A DNA stretch of 9,735 bases, from contig JAKPGH010000171.1 in assembly GCA_029550985.1 (NCBI GenBank), positions 1 through 9,735 on the forward strand. Reading direction: 5' to 3'. The stretch is from Bacillota bacterium (lineage in GTDB: Bacteria > Bacillota > Clostridia > Oscillospirales > Ruminococcaceae). Below the pieces are notes generated by a model, which saw nothing but the letters and a program-made list of their open reading frames with translations, was not told where the DNA came from and made no database searches. How positions within the stretch are numbered: the stretch's first letter is position 1; the number at the start of each line of letters is the position of its first letter. A program made the translations under genes and the position numbers. This document shows, one piece after another, positions 1-5,395 of the stretch.

Positions 1-275
1 CCGGCGTTGTTGATGAGAATATCCACGGTGCCGTAGGCTTCCATGGTAGCGTCAAAAATTTTCTGGGCGCTGGAAAGATCGGTGGTGTCGGCCACCACAT
101 AGATGGCTTCGCCGCCGACGGCCTTAATCTTCTCGACAGCAGCCCTGGCTCTTTCCTCATTGCGGCCGGTGATGACAACCTTGCAGCCTTCTTCGGCAAA
201 ACGATATGCAGTATCTCTGCCCATACCGGAAGTGGAGCCGGTAATAATTGCTACTTTACCTTCTAACTGTTTCAC
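1..275 (-). CDS. SDR-family NAD(P)-dependent oxidoreductase, N-terminal part (cut by window edge)
   Basis: Reading the minus strand from a GTG at 275-273 gives about 91 residues of a Rossmann-fold short-chain dehydrogenase/reductase. The glycine-rich nucleotide-binding motif TGSTSGMG lies at residues 12-19. An Arg after the second beta strand (TGRN, residues 36-39) hints at NADP preference. Asp63 lies in the AD segment that usually contacts adenine, and the NNAG motif begins at residue 89 where the sequence ends. The Ser/Tyr/Lys catalytic residues lie outside the window. The GTG start is chosen because a G-rich ribosome binding site (GGGGG) lies just upstream and because VKQLEGKVAIITG is the normal SDR beginning. 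It is transcribed away from the sugar genes. The substrate cannot be told; FabG-like 3-oxoacyl-ACP reductase or a sugar/alcohol dehydrogenase are both possible. The family call is secure. Confidence 0.9.
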   Translation of the reverse strand, partial: MKQLEGKVAIITGSTSGMGRDTAYRFAEEGCKVVITGRNEERARAAVEKIKAVGGEAIYVVADTTDLSSAQKIFDATMEAYGTVDILINNA

Positions 276-311
276 GATAAATACCCCCAGTAGAAATAAC
301 GGACAGGAGCA

Positions 312-340
312 ATTATAACACGAAAATTAAACAAAGGTAA
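312..340 (-). promoter_or_regulatory. Sigma-A promoter for the SDR gene
   Basis: On the minus strand a perfect TATAAT (-10, plus coordinates 312-317) is preceded by TGT, giving an extended -10. A weak -35 (TTACCT, 335-340) lies 17 bp upstream. Transcription would start near 305, leaving a leader of about 30 nt before the GTG start. Confidence 0.6.
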
Positions 341-377
341 CATTAAATATTTACCAGGTTGGGCGGCCGTGATGGCT

Positions 378-416
378 GTGCGCTCTTACAGTTCCGTCGG
401 AACAGCGAGAGCGCGC
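378..416. repeat. Two-part inverted repeat between divergent promoters
   Basis: The outer arms 378-386 and 408-416 can pair over 9 bp with one G-T pair. Inside them, GTTCCG (391-396) and CGGAAC (398-403) form a second perfect arm pair around a single T. The structure lies outside both predicted transcripts (SDR from about 305 leftwards, kinase from about 469 rightwards), so a DNA-level role such as protein binding is more likely than an RNA terminator. Confidence 0.5.
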
Positions 417-433
417 TGAAATTAGCGGATTCG

Positions 434-462
434 TTGAAACCGGTTTCCTTTTGTGATAAAAT
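434..462 (+). promoter_or_regulatory. Sigma-A promoter for the fructokinase/lyxose isomerase operon
   Basis: TTGAAA (434-439, 5 of 6 consensus bases) and TAAAAT (457-462, 5 of 6) are separated by exactly 17 bp. This predicts a start near 469 and a leader of about 45 nt. A TATAAT at 462-467 also exists but lacks a -35 at proper spacing. Confidence 0.6.
435..448. promoter_or_regulatory. Palindromic operator, cre-like / LacI-family-like
   Basis: The 14-mer at 435-448 contains the perfect 12-bp palindrome GAAACCGGTTTC centred on CG, as in operators of LacI/GalR-family regulators. It matches 13 of 14 positions of the CcpA cre consensus TGWAANCGNTNWCA; only the last base differs. It overlaps the -35 box and spacer of the kinase promoter, the expected place for a repressor acting on a sugar operon. 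Which regulator binds, CcpA or a dedicated LacI-type protein, cannot be decided here. Confidence 0.55.
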
Positions 463-515
463 ATAATAAACTTTCATAAAGAATTCGTATTAAAAAGTGC
501 TCGGGAAGTGATTGG

Positions 516-1466
516 GTGTTTGATATTGTCGCGTTGGGCGAGCTGCTGGTGGACTTTACCTACTACGGCAGAAGCGAAAATGGCATGCGCCTGTTTGAGC
601 AGAACCCCGGGGGCGCGCCTGCCAATGTGCTCTGCGCCGCCTCCAATCTGGGGCTGAAAACCGCGCTGATTGGCAAGGTGGGCAAGGATATGCACGGGGA
701 CTACCTGCGCGGGGTGCTGGAAGAAAGGGGCGTCGACACCGGCGGATTAATCAGTGCGGAGGATGTGTTTACCACCCTTGCCTTCGTGGAGCTGTCGGAA
801 ACGGGGGAGCGCCACTTTTCCTTTGCCCGGAAGCCCGGCGCAGACACCACCCTTTCGGCGTGTGAGGTCAAAAGGGAGTTGGTGGAGGAGTGCAGGGTGT
901 TCCACTTTGGCTCCCTTTCGCTCACCGACGAGCCTTCCCGTTCCGCCACCCTGGAAGCGGTGAAAGCCGCCAAAAAGGCCGGCGCCATCATTTCTTACGA
1001 CCCCAACTACCGCGCGCCCCTTTGGAGAAGCAAAGAGGAAGCGGCAACCATGATGCAGAGCGTGATTCCCTTGACGGATATTGTCAAAATCAGCGAGGAG
1101 GAAATGGAGCTCATCACAGGTGAGTCTTCTCCGGAAGCGGCCGCCAGGGCTCTGTTCCAAAAGGGAGTCTCCTGCGCGGTGGTCACCCTTGGGAGCAAGG
1201 GCGCCTATGCCGCCGTGGAAGGCGGGTCGGTGCTGGTTCCAGTTGCCGATGTTCCGGTGGTGGACACCACCGGCGCCGGGGACGCTTTCTGGGGCGGCTT
1301 TCTCTATCAACTGGTGAGGAGCGGGCTTCGCCCCCATGAACTTGACGAGACACAGCTTCGGGAATTCACCGAGTTTGCCAACGCGGTCGCCACTCTGTGC
1401 GTGCAAAAGCGCGGAGGGATACCGGCGATGCCAACCATAGACATGGTCAGGGAGTTCCTTGGCTGA
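516..1466 (+). CDS. PfkB-family carbohydrate kinase, fructokinase type
   Basis: This 316-residue protein has the normal length of a ribokinase/PfkB-family sugar kinase and would phosphorylate a sugar, most likely fructose to fructose-6-phosphate, with ATP in the cytoplasm. The N-terminal substrate signature NPGGAPANV is at residues 30-38, as in fructokinases. DPNYR is at 162-166 and KISEEE at 191-196. The C-terminal PfkB signature DTTGAGDAF is at 250-258 with Asp256 as the catalytic base. The start is a GTG at 516 with GGGAAG about 7 nt upstream, and the first residues MFDIVALGELLVDF match the family beginning. It is followed after 15 bp by a D-lyxose/mannose isomerase gene, which fits an isomerase-kinase pair producing and then phosphorylating a ketose. 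A palindromic operator overlaps its promoter. 2-keto-3-deoxygluconate kinase is a less likely alternative because the GGAPANV form is typical of fructokinases. Confidence 0.92.
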   Translation: MFDIVALGELLVDFTYYGRSENGMRLFEQNPGGAPANVLCAASNLGLKTALIGKVGKDMHGDYLRGVLEERGVDTGGLISAEDVFTTLAFVELSETGERHFSFARKPGADTTLSACEVKRELVEECRVFHFGSLSLTDEPSRSATLEAVKAAKKAGAIISYDPNYRAPLWRSKEEAATMMQSVIPLTDIVKISEEEMELITGESSPEAAARALFQKGVSCAVVTLGSKGAYAAVEGGSVLVPVADVPVVDTTGAGDAFWGGFLYQLVRSGLRPHELDETQLREFTEFANAVATLCVQKRGGIPAMPTIDMVREFLG

Positions 1467-1481
1467 AAAGAGGGATGACGT

Positions 1482-2165
1482 ATGAAACGCAGCGAAATTA
1501 ACCAAGTGTTGAGGGAAATGGAGGCGTTCCTGCAGGAATACCGGGTTGCCCTGCCGCCTTTTTGCCACTTTACGCCGGAAGAGTGGAAAACCAAGGGCCA
1601 CGAGTACGACGAAATCCGCGACAACATGCTGGGCTGGGACATCACCGATTACGGCCTGGGCGACTTTGGCAAAGTGGGCATGTCGCTGATTACCCTGCGC
1701 AACGGCAACCTGGCGATGAAGGACAAATACGCCAAGACCTACGCCGAAAAGCTGCTCTATCTGCGGGAGGGCCAATATTCTCCCATGCACTTTCACTGGA
1801 GCAAGATGGAGGACATCATCAACCGGGGCGGCGGCAACGTGCTGATTCGGGTTTACAATTCGACCCCCGACGAGGAGTTGGACGAAACCGGCGAAGTGTG
1901 CGTCCACATGGACGGGCGGGAGCTGACGGTGCCCGCTGGCACACAGGTGCGCCTGACACCGGGGGAGAGCATCACCATCCCGCCCTACCTATACCACGAC
2001 TTTACGGTGGAGGAAGGCACGGGGCCGGTGCTGCTGGGAGAGGTCAGCCAGTGCAACGACGACAATACCGACAACCGCTTCTGGAAGCCCGTCGGCCGGT
2101 TCCCCGCTATTGAGGAGGACGAGCCGCCCTACCGGCTGCTCTGCAATGAATACCCCAAGCCATAA
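1482..2165 (+). CDS. D-lyxose ketol-isomerase (D-mannose isomerase activity likely)
   Basis: The 227-residue protein looks like a full-length D-lyxose isomerase of the cupin fold (EC 5.3.1.15, Pfam Lyx_isomer, formerly DUF1498). Members interconvert D-lyxose and D-xylulose, and usually D-mannose and D-fructose, using a divalent metal. The metal site is visible: His103 and His105 in the MHFHWSKME segment, Glu110 just after, and His172 in the PPYLYHDF segment. From memory these match the ligands described for the E. coli O157 enzyme of the same length. A Lys (108) sits between the ligands. The ATG at 1482 has an AGAGGGA ribosome binding site, and the gene follows the fructokinase by 15 bp on the same strand, so the two are almost certainly co-transcribed. 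The pairing suggests mannose to fructose to fructose-6-phosphate, or supply of xylulose from lyxose. No transporter is in the window. Confidence 0.9.
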   Translation: MKRSEINQVLREMEAFLQEYRVALPPFCHFTPEEWKTKGHEYDEIRDNMLGWDITDYGLGDFGKVGMSLITLRNGNLAMKDKYAKTYAEKLLYLREGQYSPMHFHWSKMEDIINRGGGNVLIRVYNSTPDEELDETGEVCVHMDGRELTVPAGTQVRLTPGESITIPPYLYHDFTVEEGTGPVLLGEVSQCNDDNTDNRFWKPVGRFPAIEEDEPPYRLLCNEYPKP

Positions 2166-2169
2166 AAAT

Positions 2170-2204
2170 AAAAGCCGCAGCTTGAAAAAATAGCTGCGGC
2201 TTTT
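2170..2204. terminator. Rho-independent terminator, bidirectional
   Basis: Arms AAAAGCCGCAGCT (2170-2182) and AGCTGCGGCTTTT (2192-2204) form a perfect 13-bp stem around a 9-nt loop. A- and T-rich flanks let it work for both the lyxose isomerase operon and the convergent TfoX-domain gene. It starts 5 bp after the isomerase stop codon. Confidence 0.9.
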
Positions 2205-2238
2205 CCGTTGATGTGCGGTATAGCGGGGATACTGGCGG

Positions 2239-2505
2239 CTATTTGGACGCTCCCTTGTGCTGGTGGTAAAACTCCTTCAGCGATGCTTTGGTCGCGCTGT
2301 CCAGGTGATGCCACCGAATCCCCTGAATGGCGCCCTCCAGTGCGGAGAGCCGCATGAGACAGGCGGAAGGGTCCCGCTCCAGAATACGAAGCCATGCTTC
2401 GCGGCTCCCCACCTTTTTTAACTCCTCCGCTGAGGTAATCCCAACATCCATCAGTTGCTTTTCCAATTCGGCTCCGATGTTCGGCAGCTTGGATAGGTTT
2501 CCCAT
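2239..2505 (-). CDS. TfoX/Sxy C-terminal domain protein (stand-alone)
   Basis: The 88-residue protein consists of only the TfoX_C domain. It begins with a helix-hairpin-helix-like segment, LPNIGAELEKQLMDVGITS (about residues 7-25). Next comes the EELKKVGSREAWLRIL stretch, and then the diagnostic LSALEGAIQGIRWHHL (about 53-68). In proteobacterial TfoX this domain follows an N-terminal domain and takes part in competence regulation, but short Firmicute versions have no established role, so no competence function is claimed. The ATG at 2505 has an excellent AAGGAGG site a few bases upstream. The gene lies 58 bp behind the PNPOx-like gene on the same strand with no visible terminator between, so the two probably share a transcript ending at the 2170-2204 hairpin. 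Confidence 0.85.
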   Translation of the reverse strand: MGNLSKLPNIGAELEKQLMDVGITSAEELKKVGSREAWLRILERDPSACLMRLSALEGAIQGIRWHHLDSATKASLKEFYHQHKGASK

Positions 2506-2563
2506 GGCTTCCTCCTCCTTTATTTTGTGTTCGCCTTTTTACGTTTGCTTTTCTATTTCCGCT

Positions 2564-3040
2564 TTACTTTTCGTTTACCAATTTGCCGGTCATGTGTTCG
2601 ATCTCAATTGCAAAGAGCTGGGCCCGCCCAATGCCTCGCGCCAATTCTTCTTCCGCTTCCTCCCTGGTGGGATAGTACTTGAAGGCCAGCGCACGCAGTT
2701 TATCTTCGAGGATGCTTCTATCTTCTATCAGTCTGGCTCTGCCAAAAACCACAACGCTGGTGACATTCCACTCCCAGTGCCCTTCTTTTTGAAACCCCTG
2801 GTTCCATGTGGTAAAGCACACTTTGTCGCAATTTTGGATGGCGGAAACCTTGTGGCCTTCCTTGGCGCCGTGAAAATAAATGCGGTTCTCTTTTTCGTCA
2901 TAGTAAAAATTGATGGGAATGGTGTAAGGGTACCCCTCATGCCCGACGACGGAAAAGGCTCCCCGTTTTTCTTCGGATAATATTTTTTTGCATTCGGCTT
3001 CAGAAACAGCCTGTTTAAATCTTCTCATGTTTGGAAACAT
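2564..3040 (-). CDS. Pyridoxamine 5'-phosphate oxidase-like flavoprotein (NimA-type)
   Basis: This 158-residue protein belongs to the PNPOx-like split-barrel FMN-binding group close to nitroimidazole-resistance (Nim) proteins. The order of elements is typical. MRRFKQAVSEAECKKIL is the N-terminal helix. GAFSVVGHEGYPYTIPINFYYD is the first barrel strands. IYFHGAKEGHKVSAIQ (about 54-69) is the FMN-phosphate/His region. Then comes CFTTWNQGF and the strand VTSVVVFGRARLIED (about 93-107). Such proteins bind FMN and may reduce small nitro or quinone compounds; the true substrate of this one is unknown. The ATG at 3040 is preferred because MFxxMRR is the usual beginning and GGGGAG lies upstream; a start at the second Met (residue 5) is possible. 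It is the first gene of a probable two-gene unit with the TfoX-domain gene. Confidence 0.87.
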   Translation of the reverse strand: MFPNMRRFKQAVSEAECKKILSEEKRGAFSVVGHEGYPYTIPINFYYDEKENRIYFHGAKEGHKVSAIQNCDKVCFTTWNQGFQKEGHWEWNVTSVVVFGRARLIEDRSILEDKLRALAFKYYPTREEAEEELARGIGRAQLFAIEIEHMTGKLVNEK

Positions 3041-3090
3041 CCTGCTCTCCCCAATCTCTGCTTTATCTTCTTTATTGAAGTTCTGTCATG

Positions 3091-3099
3091 ATATTAACA
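3091..3099 (-). promoter_or_regulatory. Possible extended -10 for the PNPOx-like gene
   Basis: On the minus strand TGTTAATAT (plus coordinates 3091-3099) forms an extended -10 about 50 nt upstream of the ATG. The -35 region 17 bp away (TTTTAA) is poor, so the call is tentative. Confidence 0.3.
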
Positions 3100-3170
3100 C
3101 GTTATCCTTTACTTTAAAAGGTTTTAAAACATTTTATGTCCATCATTTTCTAATTGAGGGTTGTAATGTT

Positions 3171-3201
3171 TTATGGGCAGGTCCTGCAAACCTGCCCATA
3201 A
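3171..3201 (-). terminator. Hairpin just after asnB, probable terminator
   Basis: Arms TTATGGGCAGGT (3171-3182) and ACCTGCCCATAA (3190-3201) form a perfect 12-bp stem with a 7-nt loop, 3 bp beyond the asnB stop codon. The sequence after it on the minus strand is not a clean U-tract, so termination may be inefficient, or the hairpin may mainly protect the 3' end. Confidence 0.55.
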
Positions 3202-3204
3202 CGC

Positions 3205-5046
3205 TTATACGATTTCAATTTGATACGCCCTCATCCAGAAATCCACCTGGATTAGATATGCCATGAGCTGCGGGCCTGTCATCAGCTGGCCGTACCAAGG
3301 CGTAGTTAGGGCCTTGCCGTCGGTGTCGATGAGCTCCTGCACTTTTTGTTTGTGGATGAGCTGCAACAGCGGAGAGCTGAAATCATCCAGAATATGTTGC
3401 AGCGTTGCCTTCACGGCTTTCAGATAGGTTGGATGGTGGGTTTTGGGATAAGGACTTTTTTTGCGCTCTATGATTTCATCCGGCAAAATGCCCTTCATGG
3501 CCTCCCGCACAATTCCTTTTTCCCTGCCGTTCAGCGACTTGATATCCCAGGGCATGTTGTAAGCGTACTCCACCAAGCGGTGGTCGCAAAACGGCACCCG
3601 GACCTCAAGACCGCTGTACATGGACATCCTGTCCTTCCGGTCTAGCAGCGTCTGCATGAACCAGTGGAGGTTCAGCATAAACATTTGCCTCATGCGAACT
3701 TCCAGTTCCCCCTCGCCGGGCAAGGTGTCGGTTGCGTTGACGGTATCGCGGTACCGCTGTTGGACGTATTCTTCGCCGTCGGTCAGCAAGCCCGGCTTTA
3801 AGATGTTTTGCCTGACCGCCAGGGAGTGGGACCAAGGGAAGGTGTCCCGGAACAAAATTTCCCGGTTGTGGTACCACGGGTATCCGCCGAATATCTCGTC
3901 GGCACATTCGCCGGAAACTGCGACGGTAAACTTCTTTTTGATTTCCCTGCAAAATAGCAGCAGGGAAGAGTCCACATCCGCCATGCCGGGCAAATCGCGG
4001 GCAAGGACCGCGTCGGTCAAGTACCTTTCCAAATCCTCATTGTCCAGTAGTACTTCGTGGTGCTGGGACCCGATAGCCCTTGCCATCATCTGAATGTATT
4101 CTTCGTCGGAATTGGGCTGAAACAGGCTACGTTTAAAATACCGCTGATTGTCTACATAGTTGACCGAATAGGTGTGAAGCTTCCCCTTGTTGTCGGCCAA
4201 ATACGCGTCGGAGGCTATTTTGGAAATAATGCTGGAATCCAAGCCTCCTGACAAAAAGCAGCATAGCGGCACATCCGACACCAACTGGCGCTTTACCGCG
4301 TCGGTGATGAAAAAGCGGGTCTTTTCAACGGTGGTTTGGATATCGTCGGTGTGTTCCATGGCCTTTAGGCTCCAATATTGGCGGACTTTGCACCCCGTTT
4401 GCTGCCCAAGGACCAAATACTCAGCGGGTTTTAATTCGGTCACGCCTTTGATGACGCCGTTGCCGCCGGTTCTGCCCGGCCCTAAGAGGAAAATTTCCTT
4501 CAGTCCGTCGTTGTCCACCCTGGGTTTGACCAAGGGGTTGGCCAACAGTGTTTTCAACTCGGAGCCGAAGAGAATGCCGTCGGGGTAGGAAAAGACAAAT
4601 AAGGGCTTTACCCCCATGCGGTCCCGGGCTAAAAACAAAGTGTTGTCGGCGTCGTTCCAAACCCCAAAGGCGTAAATGCCGTTTAGCTTTTCCAGGCAGG
4701 ATTCGCCCCAGTGGACAAAGGCCGTCAGCAAAACCTCGGTGTCGGAATGGCCCCGGAAGCGATAGCCGAAGGATATTAGCTCGTCGCGAAGTTCCCCGGT
4801 GTTGTAAAGCTCACCGTTGTAGACGATGGTGTAGCTGGCATTGCCTTTTTGGATGGTCATCGGCTGGATTCCGTTTTCCGGGTCAATGACAATGAGCCTT
4901 CGGTGCATCAGGCACACGTTTTCCTTTAGATAAATGCCCTGCGCGTCCGGCCCCCTGCACACCAACGTGCCGGTCATCTTGTCGATGATGTCCCCGTGCT
5001 TTCTCAAATCCCGATGAAAATCAATCCAGCCTGCAATTCCGCACAT
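3205..5046 (-). CDS. asnB: Asparagine synthase (glutamine-hydrolysing), AsnO-like
   Basis: The 613-residue enzyme converts aspartate, glutamine and ATP to asparagine, glutamate, AMP and pyrophosphate. The N-terminal glutaminase (Ntn) domain begins MCGIAGW with Cys2 as nucleophile after Met removal. Arg50, the NGE motif at 77-79 and Asp102 are the expected glutamine-binding residues. The synthetase domain carries the ATP-pyrophosphatase loop SGGLDSS at 266-272, followed by the SVNY and SGECADEIFGGYPWY (about 380-394) segments and a conserved MFMLNLHWFMQTLLDRKDRMSM region. Its length matches the Bacillus AsnO/YisO type rather than the 554-residue E. coli AsnB. The ATG at 5046 follows AGGAGG with a 6-nt gap. 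It is divergent from the amt::P-II gene, making a nitrogen-assimilation pair. Its short leader contains a terminator-like hairpin directly before the ribosome binding site. I see no defects in the reading frame. Confidence 0.95.
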   Translation of the reverse strand: MCGIAGWIDFHRDLRKHGDIIDKMTGTLVCRGPDAQGIYLKENVCLMHRRLIVIDPENGIQPMTIQKGNASYTIVYNGELYNTGELRDELISFGYRFRGHSDTEVLLTAFVHWGESCLEKLNGIYAFGVWNDADNTLFLARDRMGVKPLFVFSYPDGILFGSELKTLLANPLVKPRVDNDGLKEIFLLGPGRTGGNGVIKGVTELKPAEYLVLGQQTGCKVRQYWSLKAMEHTDDIQTTVEKTRFFITDAVKRQLVSDVPLCCFLSGGLDSSIISKIASDAYLADNKGKLHTYSVNYVDNQRYFKRSLFQPNSDEEYIQMMARAIGSQHHEVLLDNEDLERYLTDAVLARDLPGMADVDSSLLLFCREIKKKFTVAVSGECADEIFGGYPWYHNREILFRDTFPWSHSLAVRQNILKPGLLTDGEEYVQQRYRDTVNATDTLPGEGELEVRMRQMFMLNLHWFMQTLLDRKDRMSMYSGLEVRVPFCDHRLVEYAYNMPWDIKSLNGREKGIVREAMKGILPDEIIERKKSPYPKTHHPTYLKAVKATLQHILDDFSSPLLQLIHKQKVQELIDTDGKALTTPWYGQLMTGPQLMAYLIQVDFWMRAYQIEIV

Positions 5047-5066
5047 AAAAATCCTCCTAAAAATTA

Positions 5067-5093
5067 AAAGGCGCCACCCATCGCGACGCCTTT
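5067..5093 (-). promoter_or_regulatory. Terminator-like hairpin in the asnB 5' leader
   Basis: On the minus strand AAAGGCGTC (plus 5085-5093) pairs with GGCGCCTTT (plus 5067-5075) over 9 bp with one T-G pair and a 9-nt loop. It is followed by TTAATTTTT and then immediately by the AGGAGG of asnB. A hairpin plus T-run between promoter and start codon suggests attenuation or control of ribosome access. The arm sequence recurs in the amt leader. Confidence 0.55.
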
Positions 5094-5105
5094 GTCATCG
5101 TATCC

Positions 5106-5111
5106 ATTATA
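5106..5111 (-). promoter_or_regulatory. Probable -10 box for asnB
   Basis: A perfect TATAAT on the minus strand (plus 5106-5111) would start transcription near 5099, immediately before the leader hairpin, giving a leader of about 53 nt. No good -35 is seen at 16-18 bp (CAATTT at 17 bp), so the promoter may need an activator. Confidence 0.45.
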
Positions 5112-5144
5112 TGATATGCAAGGCCTCCAAATTGTTTCATTGCA

Positions 5145-5169
5145 GCCCGCTTTTTCTCTGTCCGCGGGC
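5145..5169. repeat. Inverted repeat in the asnB/amt promoter region
   Basis: GCCCGC (5145-5150) and GCGGGC (5164-5169) flank 13 bp. The repeat lies between the two divergent promoters and outside both predicted transcripts. It could be a protein-binding site, but six GC-rich base pairs alone are weak evidence. Confidence 0.3.
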
Positions 5170-5204
5170 GAAAGTAAAAAAATTTCTGCTTTGGAATTTT
5201 CTGA

Positions 5205-5233
5205 TTGACAAAACAATTGCCTTTCCATATAAT
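5205..5233 (+). promoter_or_regulatory. Perfect consensus sigma-A promoter for amt
   Basis: TTGACA (5205-5210), a 17-bp spacer and TATAAT (5228-5233) match the vegetative promoter consensus at all 12 positions. Start is predicted near 5240, giving about 155 nt of untranslated leader. A promoter this strong on a nitrogen-uptake gene implies that control is imposed later, and the leader hairpins are the obvious candidates. Confidence 0.88.
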
Positions 5234-5247
5234 TGCTAGTAACAAAG

Positions 5248-5282
5248 CAAAGGCGCTGAGGATATTGTCCGCAGCGCCTTTG
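5248..5282 (+). terminator. First leader hairpin of amt (segments 1 and 2)
   Basis: CAAAGGCGCTG (5248-5258) and CAGCGCCTTTG (5272-5282) form a perfect 11-bp stem. Inside it GGA and TCC can add 3 bp beyond an A-G mismatch, leaving a 5-nt loop. It starts only about 8 nt after the predicted transcription start. The run after it (TTGTTGAG) is a poor U-tract, so it may be a regulatory structure rather than a true terminator. Confidence 0.6.
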
Positions 5283-5318
5283 TTGTTGAGTGGGGGCAAG
5301 CCCTCCAAAATGCGCACA

Positions 5319-5380
5319 AAGGCGTGTGTTTTATGCGGGTATCTTCGGATGCCGCTATAAGATACACGCCTTAAATTTTT
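5319..5380 (+). promoter_or_regulatory. Second leader hairpin of amt (segments 3 and 4), attenuator-like
   Basis: AAGGCGTGT (5319-5327) pairs with ACACGCCTT (5364-5372). Inside, GTTTTAT and TATAAGAT can mostly pair. The tip GCGG-TATC/GATG-CCGC (with one bulged G and one T-G pair) is closed by a C(TTCG)G tetraloop at 5343-5348. The hairpin is followed by TTAAATTTTT (5371-5380) and then directly by the AAGGAGG of amt. This has the form of an intrinsic terminator placed in a leader. The 5' arm can instead pair with segment 2 of the upstream hairpin. Confidence 0.65.
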
Positions 5381-5395
5381 AAGGAGGAATGTAGC

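Noticed and set aside
462..467. TATAAT as the -10 of the fructokinase promoter.
   Set aside because: No acceptable -35 at 16-18 bp; TTGAAA at 434-439 is spaced 17 bp from TAAAAT at 457-462 instead.
747..1907. Long minus-strand open frame (386 codons) antisense to the fructokinase and isomerase genes.
   Set aside because: It spans two well-recognised plus-strand genes, its translation is rich in His/Gly/Val/Pro without any domain, and it reflects third-position GC bias.
2327..2980. Plus-strand open frame of 217 codons across the TfoX-domain and PNPOx-like genes.
   Set aside because: Both minus-strand genes have clear family motifs and ribosome binding sites; this frame crosses their boundary and has none.
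5070..5099. T-box riboswitch for asnB: minus-strand GGGTGGCGCC resembles the T-box core, and TGGC would suit an Asn tRNA with G73.
   Set aside because: The motif lies in the 3' arm of the terminator-like hairpin rather than before it, the A of the ACC core is changed, and the predicted leader of about 53 nt has no room for Stem I.
5240..5395. ANTAR-protein antitermination site or a glutamine riboswitch in the amt leader.
   Set aside because: ANTAR sites need two stems with hexaloops having A at position 1 and G at 4. Here the loops are a 5-nt loop and a TTCG tetraloop. The glutamine riboswitch core was not recognised and is known from cyanobacteria and marine sequences.
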